Below are positions 26,401-40,719 of a DNA stretch of 64,000 nt, one piece after another. Position numbers and translations under genes: made by a program. Within the stretch, counting starts at the first letter, position 1. Every line of letters begins with the position of its first letter. The notes beneath the pieces are model-generated. The model ran no database searches. It had not been told where the DNA came from and worked only from the letters and a program-made list of their open reading frames with translations. Source of the stretch: Anas platyrhynchos (lineage: Eukaryota; Chordata; Aves; Anseriformes; Anatidae); the NCBI RefSeq assembly GCF_047663525.1, contig NC_092587.1, positions 37,501,001 through 37,565,000 on the forward strand, read 5' to 3'.

Positions 26401-29355
26401 TCCAGACCTCCCATGCATGAACCTGGAGTGGAAGCCCATAATAATCAGTCGCTGGGCTTAATTGTTTGTGCTTTTTACTGCCGAAATTTACAATTTGTCC
26501 CTGCAGTTAGATTTTTCTCCTGATAGTTCAAAGTTTGCTTTGCATGGGGGAAGGAAAGAGGCTGCCTGCTTATGAAGAACAGGAAAGAAGAAGGCTGAAC
26601 CCTCCCACTCCCCCAGCACACAGCGTCTCACTGAGAGCACAAGGCAGTCGATGAGGGGTTTCACTCTGGCAAACAATAAATCACAGGGCTGGCATAGCAG
26701 GCAGATACAGTCTTAGTTAAAGAAGATGCCTGCAGAGTGTGAATCTGCCTGCACAGCGTGCTTACCCTTCAAGCACTCAGCTCTCTTTAATGGTGCATGC
26801 GGTGTCCAGGGGCAGCAAAAATGCCAGCAAAAGGGTGAGCTCTGCCCAGGTGGCAAGGCAGTCACCTCAGCTCTGGCATCTGCTCCCAGAATAGACATTT
26901 TCATTTTATTCTGTGTTCTAATAAGTGGCTCTCATTGGTGTTGCCTCCCTTGAAGTGCAATTCTTTAATGTCCTTATTCCCAAGCCAGCACCTCTACCCA
27001 CACTGCTGTCTGTGCCAGGGAAGGCTGCGAGGAGCAGGGGAATGGGGAGGAAGGTGAGCACACTCACCCCTCAGATATGCCCCCTCTCTCTCCTTATAGC
27101 CCTTTCCAGTTGCTTCCAGTTGCTGCTGGCAGCCCCCTCCCTGGTGTCCTCCTTCCCAGCTTCCTCTGTCTGTCCCACTGCTGCCAGTGGCAAGTCTCAG
27201 CCACTGTCTGGAGCAACAACAGCTGGTGGGAACTGGTCTCTCTCCAGTATCACAGGAGCAGCCTTTAGGGCAGGTTCTCTTCCCATGTTGTCCTTATTAT
27301 GGCTCCTGTATTGCGCCTTTATAGCCAAGAGACCAGCAGCATCCTGCCCACCAGAGTGAGGGCTGCAGTCTCAAAGCCAGGCTTTGTCTGGGTATATTCC
27401 CTCTGGCCTCAGAAATTGTTAATTCTTTTCTTCATGGGGGTACAGATTCATCTGGAAGGTGGAGTAGCTCACAGATTAGTGGTTAAGCCAGTCTCTGAAA
27501 GAGATGGGAGATGTGAAATAGGAGTTATTAATGCTCCCAGGCAAAGGAAAGGGCCAAGAAATGCAACTATGGGGCATTTCTGTGAAAAAGGAGTGATGGT
27601 ACCACCCCAACCACACCCCACGATTTAAGTGGAATCAGTAACCTGTGAGACTATCCCTGCTGATGTACAAGAGAGGTTTTGAGACCTCCTGGAGCAGACC
27701 ACCGAAGACACTTTGACAGAGAAACCCTTGTTTCTGAATTCTGGTGAGGTACAGACAGGACATGCGTGAGTAAGAAAACAATTTGCTGAGCTCTCAAAGA
27801 TGCTACGATGCCTTGCCTGTATCCCCCTGTCCCCCTATGATCAGCCTTGTCAGTGAGGATAAGAGATGTCCCATGCCATAAGGACCTCCTAGTGTTGTGC
27901 AGGTCACACACCTGGGGGTCATGAGGTGCTGTCATGGCTGCCCAGCACATGCCACCAGGGTTGCACCCAGTCTTGCAATCCTTTGTCTCCCGTATGAGAT
28001 CCTATCCCAGACCTCCTGAAAGATAACCTCCTCGAAGATGAGGTAGGTCCTAACAAAAAGTCAATGCACTTTTCACTGTCATGACAGTAAAAAGGTCAGA
28101 AAAGTCATGACATTTTCTAGTTTCACACAATTCCCAAATCATAGCTGTGACTATATGGTCACTATACAATCCTTAGTTCTGATTCATTATAGCTTCTGCC
28201 TTTTTTGTAATTTATTTTTTTTTGGTAGTGAAAAAAATGCTAATATATTATTTTGGTATCTTCATATCTGTATCCAGATTGAACATTCACTAAATTTGCT
28301 TAAAGACACATTCACCATTCCCAGTATTCACTTGGTTTTATAAGGATTACCAGCAGCAATCACCTGAGTTACATGTTAGCTGTAATTCCTCTCTCTTCCT
28401 TGCCTGTTGTAAACACTGAGCCAAAAGAGTGATTTTTTTTTTTGTGTGTGTGTATTCCTTGAGTACGGTAATTAACAATTTGGAAAGTAAATGAAGTACA
28501 CAAAGACTTGTGTTTCACTACACACTCACATTTTCTATACATGTTGGTGTTGTAATTCCACATTTCCATCATAAAATACGAATTTTCAGGGGAATGCATG
28601 ATGAAGACAAGGCCTGATTGGCATAATTTGGTGAAACTGATTAACCACTTGACCACTAGATTAGCATTGGCCATTTCATGGCCTGACCCACTCTTAATTG
28701 TGCAGAAGATTGTTAGAATTTATTCCCTGAAAATTGGGCTGTCCAGAGATTCCTGGATCAAACAACAGACAAAGTCCTTGTATTGCCACTGAAGGCTTAT
28801 CTACCTGGGCATGTTCAGTACAAAAGAAGGTAGAGAATCATTACAAGAAAAATAAATATAGATGTGTATGTGAAATATATATATTTTTTTTTCTGGTAAA
28901 ATTAATTACTAATAATTGGAGTGTATTAAGACTCAGTGATGATTATTATTTCCCACATCAACACATCTACAGGTTAGTTGTAGCAGGGAGGTCTAGCGAG
29001 AGGATGCAAGGTAAGGAGCATGTAAATGAAAGGCAAATGCTCCCTTTTTAGGGCATAATGCAGGGCACTTGCAGATCAATGGGATTTTTCCAATTACTTT
29101 TCTTAGCTCTTAGCTGCCTAGAGGAAGGAACGGGGCAGCTGCACATTCTGAACCACTCGGACTGGCACCAGCAGAAATGCACCTTTAAGCTCAAGGTTCT
29201 TGGCTCTGTTTTACTTCCCTTTCATGGGGATAATCTTATCAGTGAGAGCAAAACACAACCTAAATGTTGATGTCAGTTGCCTCCTCTAAGGAAAAGAATC
29301 TATAAAATACAGTTGAAAAGTGTGCTGAACTTTTGCTTTGCTCAGGAAAGATAAC
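23458..29355. other. Intergenic, no gene recognised
   Basis: Mostly AT-rich unique sequence. Two patches are richer in GC, 25130-25610 and 26700-27360, and hold modest open frames (86 and 144 codons) of unknown nature. A T run passing into GT repeats lies at 28432-28452. No CR1 or known gene was identified. Confidence 0.5.
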
Positions 29356-29418
29356 ATGGATGGATGGATGGATGGATGGATGGATGGATGGATGGATGGA
29401 TGGATGGATGGATGGATG
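29356..29418 (+). repeat. (ATGG)n microsatellite
   Basis: About 15 perfect ATGG/GGAT units. On the minus strand it reads as a HPSI peptide repeat, which is not a gene. Confidence 0.98.
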
Positions 29419-29739
29419 TGCCAAACATTGCACCCTGTACTTGAAAGCTAATGGAAAACATATTCTGTGGTTTTGACAAATTAACAGAACAGAGCAACTT
29501 GGTTTTATATATCACAATCTTATTATTTCCTGTTTTTCTGGTGAGTTTTGGCTTGGAAAGCAAACAGACTTTTGCACAGCTGAGTAATGTGTTTAGCTTT
29601 AGATTTGGCCAGAAAATAAAATCCCGGAAGATCTTTCTACTTGGATGGAAATAATGTATGTTACTCTGATATTACTCTTTGGGATTCACTTCTGTTATTA
29701 CTTTTATAGCTGATTGCAGTGCACTAATATGAGAGAGCC

Positions 29740-29825
29740 AAATCTCAAAAGACTTAGTGAAGTCAGTGGGAGTTTTGACTGAGTAAAATTTAAACAGTCT
29801 CTGAGTAAGGTTTTAGGACTCAGTT
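29740..29825. repeat. Possible degenerate ancient amniote repeat
   Basis: Contains gtgaagtcagtgggagtttt, then gactgagtaaa and ctgagtaaggttttaggact. This resembles the 'gaagtcaatgggagttttg...gagtaaggactgcaggat' phrase of widespread old repeats in sauropsids. Visual match only. Confidence 0.4.
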
Positions 29826-31109
29826 TATCAGAAGATTCTCATTGGCACCTGAAATACTTTATGTCCTGGAAAAAAATAAAATAATAATAAGTAACTGAGA
29901 TGGCTTCTGGGGTGCAGGCAGGCAATACGGAAAACAACTGCAAGACTGTCTTTGAGTAACACTACTAGGTCACAGTGCAAAGGACATTTCCAGGACAGAG
30001 CAGAGGACGGTATGTTAGAAATGCCATCATACACACAGCACCGAAGTCAGGAAACTGCTAAGGCAAGCAGGGTAACGCACAGGAGACAGTCGGCATCAGC
30101 CCCAGCTGGCCCCTCTACATTATTTAGGTAAGAGGGATGATCTATGGAGCAGGAGCAGGAGTTCAGAAAGGTGGCTTAAAACTGCATCAGTTCTCTCTTG
30201 AGCTGAGATTTCTGTTAATGCAAACCAGAAACTCATGCCTTATGTGTTGTTGTTTTTGTTTGGTTGTTTGTTTGTTTTAATTTATGTCATGATGTAGAAA
30301 GTATTGGTCTGGCTGGACTCTCCTGAGCCTGACTCCTGCTTCTACCAAGGCTCTTTGGCAGCGTAACAGAACTCCTTCACCAGCACAAACCAAGCTCCTA
30401 CCACCACCGGATCATACGATAGTCTCAACTGCTATCTGATTGCTTTCTAAATAGTTGTACTTTTCAATAGATTTCGGGCATTTGTAGCAAGAAAATGTGA
30501 ACTATATGGATTGAAAACCGGCATACCAACTAAAAGAACATTTACTATTTTTAAAATCTCTATTTTTAAACTAATGTCATGAATCACTAGGTTCTGTCTC
30601 TGGGGTTTTGAAGGGTTGCAATTCACATCACTTCCCAGCTCCAGAGGGTGAGAACCATTTTGTGTTCTTTCCTTGAAATTTCCATTAACTGCATAGATCA
30701 CTATGCAGTATCACTAGGTATCACTAGGATAGCTTTGCAATTGGGACTTCCTTTCATTAGAAGGTAGTTGAAGCCACAGATGTTTTTTGTATTATATATA
30801 ATAAAATACTCACCTAAACATATAAATTCTAGGTTTTCTTACACTCTGATATTAATCTGGTTTGCGTGTTAGCCAGCTGGGTATCAGTGAGGCTCTCTAT
30901 TTAATCAGCAATCCTCTGCACTCTATTCATCCTTCCCTAAATACATACACTTGTAAACATATAGAATGGTTGAAAAAGTAATTCAGGAGTCCTGGTACAA
31001 AATTTTGAAGTATCACTATGAAGCCCTGTACATTTCTCTTCTGACCGGTGTATTTTCCTGGAGAACAATGTCTCTCACTGGCATGCACCAGTGTGCATAT
31101 ACATGCATT
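29826..31109. other. Intergenic, no gene recognised
   Basis: Unique sequence with a TTG/TTTG-rich run at 30246-30279 and nothing that resembles a coding exon. Confidence 0.6.
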
Positions 31110-31308
31110 TTTCACAGTGGGGACAGTCCAACAGCAGAATAAGTTGCCCAAAGATGTCTCTATCTTTGTATGTTTTCAAGACCCAGCTGGATAAAGCCCC
31201 AAGTAACAAGGTCTGATCTTGTGGCTGACCCTGCTACGAGCAGGAGATTGGACTACTGCTTCCTGGCATCCCTTCCAGCCTCAATTATCATGTAATCCTG
31301 TGATTCTA
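31110..31308 (+). mobile_element. Old CR1 LINE 3'-end fragment
   Basis: Decayed CR1 3' end: a caagacccagctggataaagc block near 31178, a tgctacgagcaggagattgg block near 31232, then cccttccagcctcaattatc and 'tgtgattctagg' at the end near 31308. The order and spacing match the CR1 3' UTR, with many substitutions. Confidence 0.8.
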
Positions 31309-34300
31309 GGACTACACAGTGTATATACATATTTTTTTACAATGGGGTTTGGAAACTTTTGCCTTCAAATAGTCTCCATACCGCCACATTGTACTGGCTT
31401 GTGTAAGCCAATAAAACCTATATAATACCCTGGTTTTCTCTGAAGTTACAGTGTTTGTGGTAATTGTATCTATTCAAAATAACAATGCCTAGGGTGTAAA
31501 TATTTTATGAAATAAATTTTAGAATACACATTAGGGTTATTTTTTCCTCTGAAATGCCTGGGGGAAATACCTTAGTTTTTCTAGTTACCAGAACTGAAAA
31601 TTCTTGGTGTGTATGGCTGAGCACACTTTTAGTGTAGGGTGTACCTGATCACACACAGAAGGGTAAAAGTGGAGGATATAAACCAAGGAGAGAGATAAGT
31701 CAGAGCAGACAAAAGAATGAGGAATGCAAGAGAGGAGAAACAACATCTGGTGATATTTTTCCTTGGTTAAATAGCATTCATTGCTGTCCTGAGAGTCTCC
31801 GTTGCCAGCTTTACGCGCTGATTGCACACAACTCCCACTGATTCCCTTACAGAAGAGGTTTCATGCAGCTTGTGACATTTTTGCTACACTCTCCCCTCTG
31901 TTCTCTCATTTATCTTCCTTCTTTTCTTCCTTTCCTCTGCCCTAAAAGAACAGGATTTTTCTTCCCTCTCAGCTTACAACCTCTCAGGGTTCACACCCTT
32001 TTCATCCTTTCTCCCAAAGGCTCTAGCAGTGACCTTTCCAGAGAAAATAAACTTTGAGATTGCATAGTGATTAGGGAGATTATCCACATTAAGCATTACC
32101 CTTGTGAGTATGAATATAACAAAAGCTCATTTAAGAAACTCAAGCACTCTGCTGTAACTGGCAGAGGTATCAGCTACCTCCTGCAAAAGTGGCCCTTTTA
32201 TTCCACTGCTAGATTTAATCAACTGCTCGTGTCTGTCATCTCAACAAGCAGCCCTGTTGCTTCCCAACATTTGTATGAGTTAGAAATGCTGCTGCTAAAT
32301 CACCAGAACAATTGTATTTGTTTCTAATTTTTCATGAGATTGTTCACAGGGAGAACGGTGGCTAGGCTTTTGCCTTCCTGTCTGCTTGCCCTGTGCTTGG
32401 CATATTTTGATATCCCACTCATAATTAAGTTCATACCTATTTTTACAAGGTAGAAGGGCATTAATTAAATGTCTGAAAGCAAACAGAAATGCCTGCTGTT
32501 TCTTCACAATATTTCTCCCTGATGTTCTTCCCACCTCCATCACTGTGGGGATTAAAATGACATGGCATGAGGCAGAACAAGAGGAAAAGTTCATTTACTG
32601 GGAGACTTCACTCCAGTGCAGAGAACTGTGCAAGCCATAAATCTCTCTACATTATCATCCCCCTTTTTCCAACCAAGTATCCTGTTGTCCCAACAAATTA
32701 TCTACAGGGCACCACTTGTCCAATAATTTGTCTCTAAGATAAATATTTTGACATTTTCCCTCCTTTTAGAAAATACAGGCATGAGGTGTTTTAAATTAAG
32801 GCTAAAGAGTTTGTTGAGGGTTTGGGAAACTCTTTTGAAGTCCAGAAAAAATCAGTTGACAGCTCTGATCATTTTGGCACGGCACCAAGAATTACAAATG
32901 CAAGAAACCATGTGATTGCCTGTTACTGCTGTCTCCAAATGCGAGTGTCACCCTGGAGGCTTTTGCTCTGTTCCTGTTCGCTTCTTAAGCTCTTCTTTGT
33001 GCGAACGGTTAAATAAGTGTGCTTTAGTCGCCTTATGGTTGTTAAATTCACCATGACAAGTGTAATATAAGCATGCCTACGAGAAAATAGGCATCTACTA
33101 AGCACTTAAATGTTGATTTTCCCTTTACAAAAAAAGAAAAGCAAACAAAAACATCCAGTAACTCTCATGTCAGTCATGGTCAGTTTGGTTACATGCGAGG
33201 TAATACATGAAATCCAAAAAATATATATTATAAACTTTCTATTTCTGATAAGTGTAATAAATGTAATGTAAAACATTTATAATTACTTCTTCTTTTAAAA
33301 AGCAATTACAGATGCAGAAATAGCTATGATTTTATGAGAAAACGTGGTCTCTTTCCATAACAGGATGCACAACCACTTTCATTTTGATCTATGGACTTCA
33401 TTTCCCTGATAACATAAGCAGAAAAGTTCCCCTACTGTCAGATTAAAACCAAGTCAGAATGCATGTTGGCTCAGTACACAATTTCAGCTTTTTAGCCAAA
33501 ATTTTAGCTCATATGAAGCCTCAGTTTAATACCAGTTTTGCGTAGGTGTTGTATTCTTGCCAAAGAAGTACAAAGTACTAAATTTTTCCAGCCATAGACG
33601 ACAAGGAAGCTGAAGAACTGCTAAAGAAGCTAGTGAAGATCAGGGGTCAATGCTGTCTACCTTACAAAGAATTGCTTCTTTACAAAACAAATTGTAATGC
33701 AAGTTTGGAGGAGATAGGAAAGATACGTACTAATAATGTGTTTAAAAATGATATAAGCATTTTAAAATGGAGCTTCCCAGAAGTGAAATTCTTAGCTTAA
33801 GTCATCCTGGTTTGTTCAGTAGGTCAAAACCAGGGCAGTTGCAGCACTGCCTCTCCTTGCAGAATCGGCACTGAATATTTAATTTTTTTCCCAAGTATTT
33901 TCATGACCTCACAGTACCTGTGGAAGAAACGGAGGACTTCAGATAATTCTGGCAAGGTAGAATTCAAAGAGTAGACTGAATACTTCAATGGCAAGCTTGT
34001 TTGCATTAGTAAATCTGTTATGGACAGATGAAAAGAATCATTCTGCCGATAGAATTAATATAATCACTATTTTTAAAGCATATTTTCAAGGTTATTCTTT
34101 CAAATATATATAATTGGGTTAAACCGTGAACCTGTCAGAGACACAGTCCTCAAGGCAGTACCCTGGATGGAAGGATTTTGACTATTTTGTTACATATTTG
34201 TAGCTTAACGATGTAACTGTAACATCCAGTAAGCAACCTGCTAGAACAGCATGTAATTTTTCAGTAAAATATATTATAAAATGATAGTAGCCTGAGAAGT

Positions 34301-37300
34301 ACAGTCACCCTGTTTGAAGTAAGGCAGCCAGTTCGGAAGCCCCATGTCAATGGAGTGAGTGAGGCTCCTCTCCAGGTTAACTCAGGGAACCTAACCTGGA
34401 AGCTTTTTTCCACTGCTTATGTAAAGACCCCAAACAGGAGGTACACGAAAACCCTCATTATGTTTGGATTTAAGACAGGTCCCATAGAAAGAAGACACCT
34501 ATGGAATGAACGATGAGCTCTCTCTACTGTTATTTCCTAGCAGATATAATTTCCTACAAAATTTTCTCCGTAAATTTTTGTCTTTAAAACAGCCCTTAGA
34601 AACTGCTCTTTTTGGAACAGAAAGATGTGGCTGCAGTTTGTGCTTATTTATTTAGATTCACTGCTTCACCATTTCAACTATTTGTCTTATCCACCCCCAG
34701 CTGTTCACTGTTTCAAGTTATGCCTGGAACAGTTGCTCATTTGAGGATTCCTATACGGCTGTTTATGTGTCAAGGTAAGAAAAAAAAATCAATCTTAAGA
34801 AAAATGTACTTTATGAATAACAGTTCCCAGTTTGCTTAACTGTGCTGTTTTGTGTAAAAGTGTTCTCCCTGCTTTCATTCTGGTAGTTTAGTGTACTATC
34901 CTGTAAACTTGAACCACACAAGGTTTAGTGTTTGGAAAGGTTTTATGAGCTCTTTACCAAACTAATAAAATTTTACAGGCAGCAATACCATGTTCTCCAT
35001 GACTTTCAGATTCAGATCTTGTTTCTAAATCCTCTTTTTTACACTAGAAAAACATGTCCATGCATTACAGGAAGCACTACTAGCAGCATAATCGGTTTGA
35101 TGAACACAGTCGTATACATGCCAGTAAAATATGGTAAAAAATACCAGATCCTTTTTGCACTACTTCCCCATTAAAGCCAGCGTTGTGATAAAGGTGTAAA
35201 TATCCCTAGTCTAGCCAGATCCACAGAGAAAAGCACTTTTTTGGCTTGCAAGATGAAATGGCTTTAGGCTGTTTCCTTCATTTTCTTTTGAATGTGACAT
35301 CTTCCAATTAAGATGTGAATTACAGTAGGATTCTTCATGAACACAATCCAAAAACTTTACACCTCAAAAACTGGTTTCATTTTGGCCGTGCATTACTGAA
35401 GAAACAAGAGACCATACATATCCAAAATTATCTTGAAGAAAGTTGTGACCCTGATGGAATGCAGTAGCTGCCACAGCTGAATTTCAACATACACTGAACA
35501 ATAAAGTGATACACATGGGAAGGTTTACATCTCTTGTGCTTTCATGGGGAGTAATGTCTTTCTCCGCTCCTTGGAGAGATGCAGCTTGTCTTTTAAGTAC
35601 ATTATCAAGTAAGAGAATTAATTTATTTAAAAGTCTCCATGTTTGTTTTTGTTTGTTTGTTTGTTTTCCCTATATACTCAAAGTGGGTTAATAACAGGTA
35701 CAGATGCCCTCAGCTTGTCTAAAGCAAACATCTTTATCTTAGATCTCCAGATTTTCCAATATATATAGGACTTAACAGTAAGACTTACTTCAGATCAAGT
35801 CTTCATTCTGCAAAATACAACTTAAGCAACAGTGTAGAGGACTGTGGACTGTTTTGTTTAAATGAGATATCAAAAAATGTGCTCTATGCACATCTGAAAT
35901 ATAGATTTATTCCATACAAAATGCAAGGCTCCATTCTGACAGAGTGTCCGTGAGAATGAGGCGAAGCCATTTGGTGTATCTGTTCTTTGGTTTTCTATTT
36001 GGATATCGGAATAATATTGCTAGCTTACCTCCTGAGATTTTATGAGAGGACAAACAGCAAATAATTTTGGAGCGTAAAAGAGTCAGGTATACATTCTTGC
36101 TCAAAGACAGAAAATTCATGTTCAATTATAGAGTGTGCATGGTATCATTCCACGATGTGATCTTCTCTACTTACAGCAGGAGATGATTGGTTTTGTTAGC
36201 AATGATAGCAAGATTAGATCATTATGTTCTACGCTGCTCATAGTGATCCAAAGATTTTCATATAATTTAATACAGGAAACAAGATGTATATGTTTTCAGG
36301 TGAAATACCAAAAGGAACAGAAATAAGTCTCTGAACTGGAGAAGTGCAAGCAGATGGAAAAACTATTATGCAAATGCATGATTCATAGTTTTCCTAAGAA
36401 AATAATGACCTGAAAATCTAAAATTGGAATTTGGTCACAGCACAGATGCATGCCAAAGGCCTGATCCTTACTTATTTTGTTGGAATGTTCTTTAAAATGG
36501 CACAAAGAATCCTATTATTTAGACGGTTGTAAGATTCAGTTCAGCTGACTTGCTCGTTTGACTTAAGTTATAGTGCCATCTGCTGTACTAATAGCCACAG
36601 ATAGTCCAGATATACCATTTCCCCCCCGCTGAGCTTATTTGTCAATATTTTCCACTGTAGCTGTAATCAAATCAAGCTATGAGCTTAGAAGCACTCAAAA
36701 TAGTATCAGATATAAACATAAATAGAAGGGATGTTCAGAGATATAACAACATGTTCAGAATGCACTGTTAGGAAAATAAACTTACCTCAAAATTAAAACT
36801 AAGACATTTTGAGGGGATATAACTCTTGCTTTAGGGTTCAGGATGCTGAAAAGGACCTATCCTTAAATACAGAAATTAGAAGGAAATCTGGTCTTGAGTT
36901 TTCCTGAACCCGTCAGGTTTGGAGTTTTCACAGCTTCTTTTGAAACTCCTGAGAGTGCTGCTGATGGAGAGGATCCCATAGCAGATGAACCATTCCTCTG
37001 ATCCACTGCAACAGGGATTTTTCTGCACTATTAACGGCACTCTCTGCTAACCTTAACCGCCACCTTCCCCCCCCAAAAAAAAGATGCCACAGTTGAATAT
37101 TGTGCCCTAGAGCAGGGATGCAAAGTTGTACGTTTCCATACATGTTCTCCGATGCCCCAGTGCAAGGAGTTCATGTAACTACTAGAGGACACTGACAGTA
37201 CGTGCTGAACAAGGCCTCAGAGGCAGAACTGGGGGTGAAAACCTCCCCTTGCACAGACATTTGTGACACTCCGGAGGGTCAGATGCTAGTTGGAGGCGGT

Positions 37301-39082
37301 TTCCCTGATTCAAGCAATGCGGAGGCAGATGGAGAGGAGCCTCCGGGGAGCCTCCGGCATGTTGGCGTCATGACTGGGACACAAACAGCTCTTAGGACAG
37401 GGACAGTCAACAAACAGCTCAGTTTTGCAGCCCATGTGTTCATTGTGCTGCTGACAGCCCTGCAGAGTAGCTAACGACATACAAGCGTCTCATTTTCCTA
37501 CATGCTCGTTAGAGCAGAAGTAATTATGTTCTGGAGGCTCTCCACACTGATGCAAATGTGTAATTACATCACACGGCACTATCAGCAAAAGTGCCAATAG
37601 CATTTCTTAGCAGGCCTTACTTAGTCTTCTAAATGCAAAGAAAGAAATCTTCGCCCTGAAGACCGAGCGAGCATTTGTATGTGAGCATTTCTATTCATGC
37701 TCCAGACAGCAGCGGCTATTTCACTTAACCTGTAGTCAAATAGCACTTCATATCTTCCTAAAAATGCACGCGTCAGCTTGCAAACAAAGTCAAGTGGACT
37801 CACAACTACAGTTCCCAGCTGGTTGCATCACTGAAGGAGAAATGTGATAGAAGTCAAGACTGCTTTGTGTCTCTGATGGGGCTGGATTGCTCTGTTCTCT
37901 TTTCTACCTTCTTGGAACCATCCCTCTGCTGACTTCTGGGGCCGCTTTGCAGCTGACAATTGCACTGCAAAGCCAGGAGATTTACAGCTGGTTAATTACC
38001 TCTTCCCAGTGAATTGCATTGAATGCTCTTCTCCTTTTCGCTTGTATTGTGGCTGATTCCCCCGTTGGAATTTTTATTGAGCAATGGAAAACAAACCTTA
38101 AAAAACCACATGATATTAGAGTTCACCAGGAGGTCACCTAATATAAAGCCTGGTGCAAGTCAGTTGTGTCCCATGTGGCACTTCCTGAGATTTTAATTCC
38201 GTACCAGCCAGCTGAGTCTGATACCGGGCATTTTTAGTAAGCCTATCTGAAAACGCTTAACTGTTTGAAGGCAGCCCTGGAGAACAGTTTCCATAAAACT
38301 TTTGGTTCTTGATCTTCTGCAGATCACGCACAACGACGATGTGGCCCCAAGTCTTAACTACTGTCTTGTGTGTGGGTGTTTTTTGGTTCAGAGACCCTGA
38401 AAGAATGGGATGCATTGCAGCTTACCAGGAGAGGGTTTTTATTGCGTGAAACAGCATCTGTGTGTCGTGCTCTCTGTGATAACAGCATCAGAGAAGGACA
38501 GGGGTTCATGAAGGAGGGAACAAAGCTGGGGGAGACACAGGACAGAGGGACCCAGAACTAGCACGGTCCCATCCAACCTGCCCTCTCTGCACACAGAGGA
38601 AGATGCAGGCAGGAGATGGAGGGGTTGCAGAACGGCAGCTCACCTTCCTCGGTGGTGTTGTTCTCCACCTTGAAAGGGAATTCAATACGTTTCCAAGGAC
38701 TTGAAAACTGCTGAACTAGCTTTGACATATCTAAAACTTGGGCACCTTTAGCTGACAAAAGCAACGGGTGAAGGCTCTGGTTTACTGCATGGGGTGCCTG
38801 CTGAAGACTCTGCCAGGGACCGGTCCTTGTCCATAAGTTAGTGCAGGTCCTCTCCATGAAAGTACACAATGGCCACACTGAATGAACCTGGACGTGTGCA
38901 AGTTTGGAGCTGAGCATATTGTCTGGAGTATGTGCCAACAGATAGCAATGTATCCTTGCTGAGGAAAAAAAGTGAATTTATCTTCAGAGCCATTCATTTT
39001 TAGTTGCCATAGAAACAGCCATTAGAGCCATTTTATACCTGGCTGACAAACCTCACACATTCTCTGATTCTGCTTTTCTGAT
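31309..39082. other. Intergenic, no gene recognised
   Basis: AT-rich unique sequence with short open frames, TTTG repeats near 35644-35664, and a possible remnant of an old repeat near 34340-34380. No gene, CR1 or RNA gene was recognised. Confidence 0.55.
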
Positions 39083-39160
39083 TTCTCTTCCTTTCCTTTT
39101 TTTTTTCTCTTTTTTTTTTTCTCTTTTTTTTTTCTCTTTTTTTTTCTCCCTTTTATTTTT
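39083..39160 (+). repeat. Compound polypyrimidine tract (T8-11 CTC)n
   Basis: Four or five imperfect units of a T run followed by CTC, ending in TTTTATTTCAG at 39157-39167. It is almost purely pyrimidine, and the sequence after it looks like the downstream side of a splice acceptor (see findings). Confidence 0.9.
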
Positions 39161-40719
39161 ATTTCAGTGCAAAATGACTGACAGAAACAGATCTAGTTAA
39201 AGTACAAATACAAATTATATTTCTCTCTGAAACTCTCCATTGCTCCTCATATACATCCGCTCTGTTCATAATAAAAATATCAATTAATGGTTTTAAAAAG
39301 TGAAAAAATACATACAAGACACAAAATTACAGTCACAGATACTTTTCCTTTGCTCTTCTGTTGCAATAGAGTATCAGATTAGTGTTAGGATGATATCACA
39401 CTTCAAATGAATCTAATATAGATTTTCATCTATTTTCCCAGTTTTCTCATCATCAGTCATCCCAGATGGGTTACAAATGCAAACCAGGACTCTGTATTTT
39501 CCTGCTTTCATTTTAAATTAGTCAGGTTACATGATTTCTGTGATATTTTCATTCATTGAGGTGTTCTTCAAATACTTCTGAAATGTTATACTTTTTTTTT
39601 TCTGCTTTGGTTATGATACCTTATCACCTCACACCTACAGGAATGGTGAATCAATGTTCTTTAAAATGTCCACTCCTTCTGAATAGCTCAAGTGCATAGG
39701 TGCTAAATTCCATCAGCATTTACTGACTGCAAGTAATACTGCAGTGCCTGGCGCTCTGGATACCAGAATCTCATAATTTCAGTAGGTGCATTCGGAAATT
39801 TCAGCTCAAATATCTCCTTTTGATTAAAACAAATATCACGATATACTTACCTAACTGACAGACTTAATGAATATATATTAATATTTATAAAGTATGTAAT
39901 AAATTCAGGTTTAAAGTGTTGGAAAAATACAAAATAATGATGAGTACTTTGTGATTTTCTAAAACAACAAATGAAGTTGAGCTGTCAAAATGATACCTTA
40001 CAGACCAGGATTTACTTATTACATACGAAAATTATTTATTCTTAAAAAAATCCCTAAAACTCTAATAAATTATTGATATATATTCATAAATATAAATTTA
40101 GAAATAAATTATTTATTTCTAAAATATCCCTAGAACTCCCTAAAACAGCCTAAAAGAAATAACCCTGTTGAGAATATGGAATATTTCTCTATCACTAAGC
40201 TGTTAACAGCAAAAGCACCATCTATTTCGAGAACTGAAGACGCTAAAGGACTCCTTGAGAATGGCCTTGAAAAATATGAATTTGTTCTATTGCTATATTC
40301 TGGCAGTAAGTCTGATGGTGTTAGGTCACCAGGGCACAGGCATTCATCTTCTAAATTCTGCTTAGATGCTTCCCTTTGCTGCCTTTAAAGATAAATCTTT
40401 GCCCTGTAACAAATGTAATTGGTGCAGATATAATTGTGATTTATGGATTGGGCAAAGCTTGCCAGCTCATCCTTTTGGAGAGTCCCCTCCATCCTGAATT
40501 GTATGGCAGCAAGAAGCTGCCATGAGAATTCCTACAGTGATTTATTCTGCAGCACCCTGAGATGACCCCTGGCTATACCCAGCCTTGTCCCAGGGCGCTC
40601 TCAGAAGCTGTAGTACAGGGATGTCAGAAGGAAAACTCCCGAACTGCTATCCCTCCCCACTCTCTCTGCAGGCAGTATGGCCCCAGTAGGGCCACAGATG
40701 AGGGCTATGTTGACCACCA
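39161..40719. other. Intergenic, no gene recognised
   Basis: AT-rich, with TAAAT/ATTTA-rich stretches near 39860-39900 and 40060-40120. No coding or repeat family was recognised before the CR1 cluster. Confidence 0.6.

Noticed and set aside
38558..38938. 126-codon minus-strand frame
   Set aside because: No family resemblance, no splice context and no codon pattern; treated as chance.
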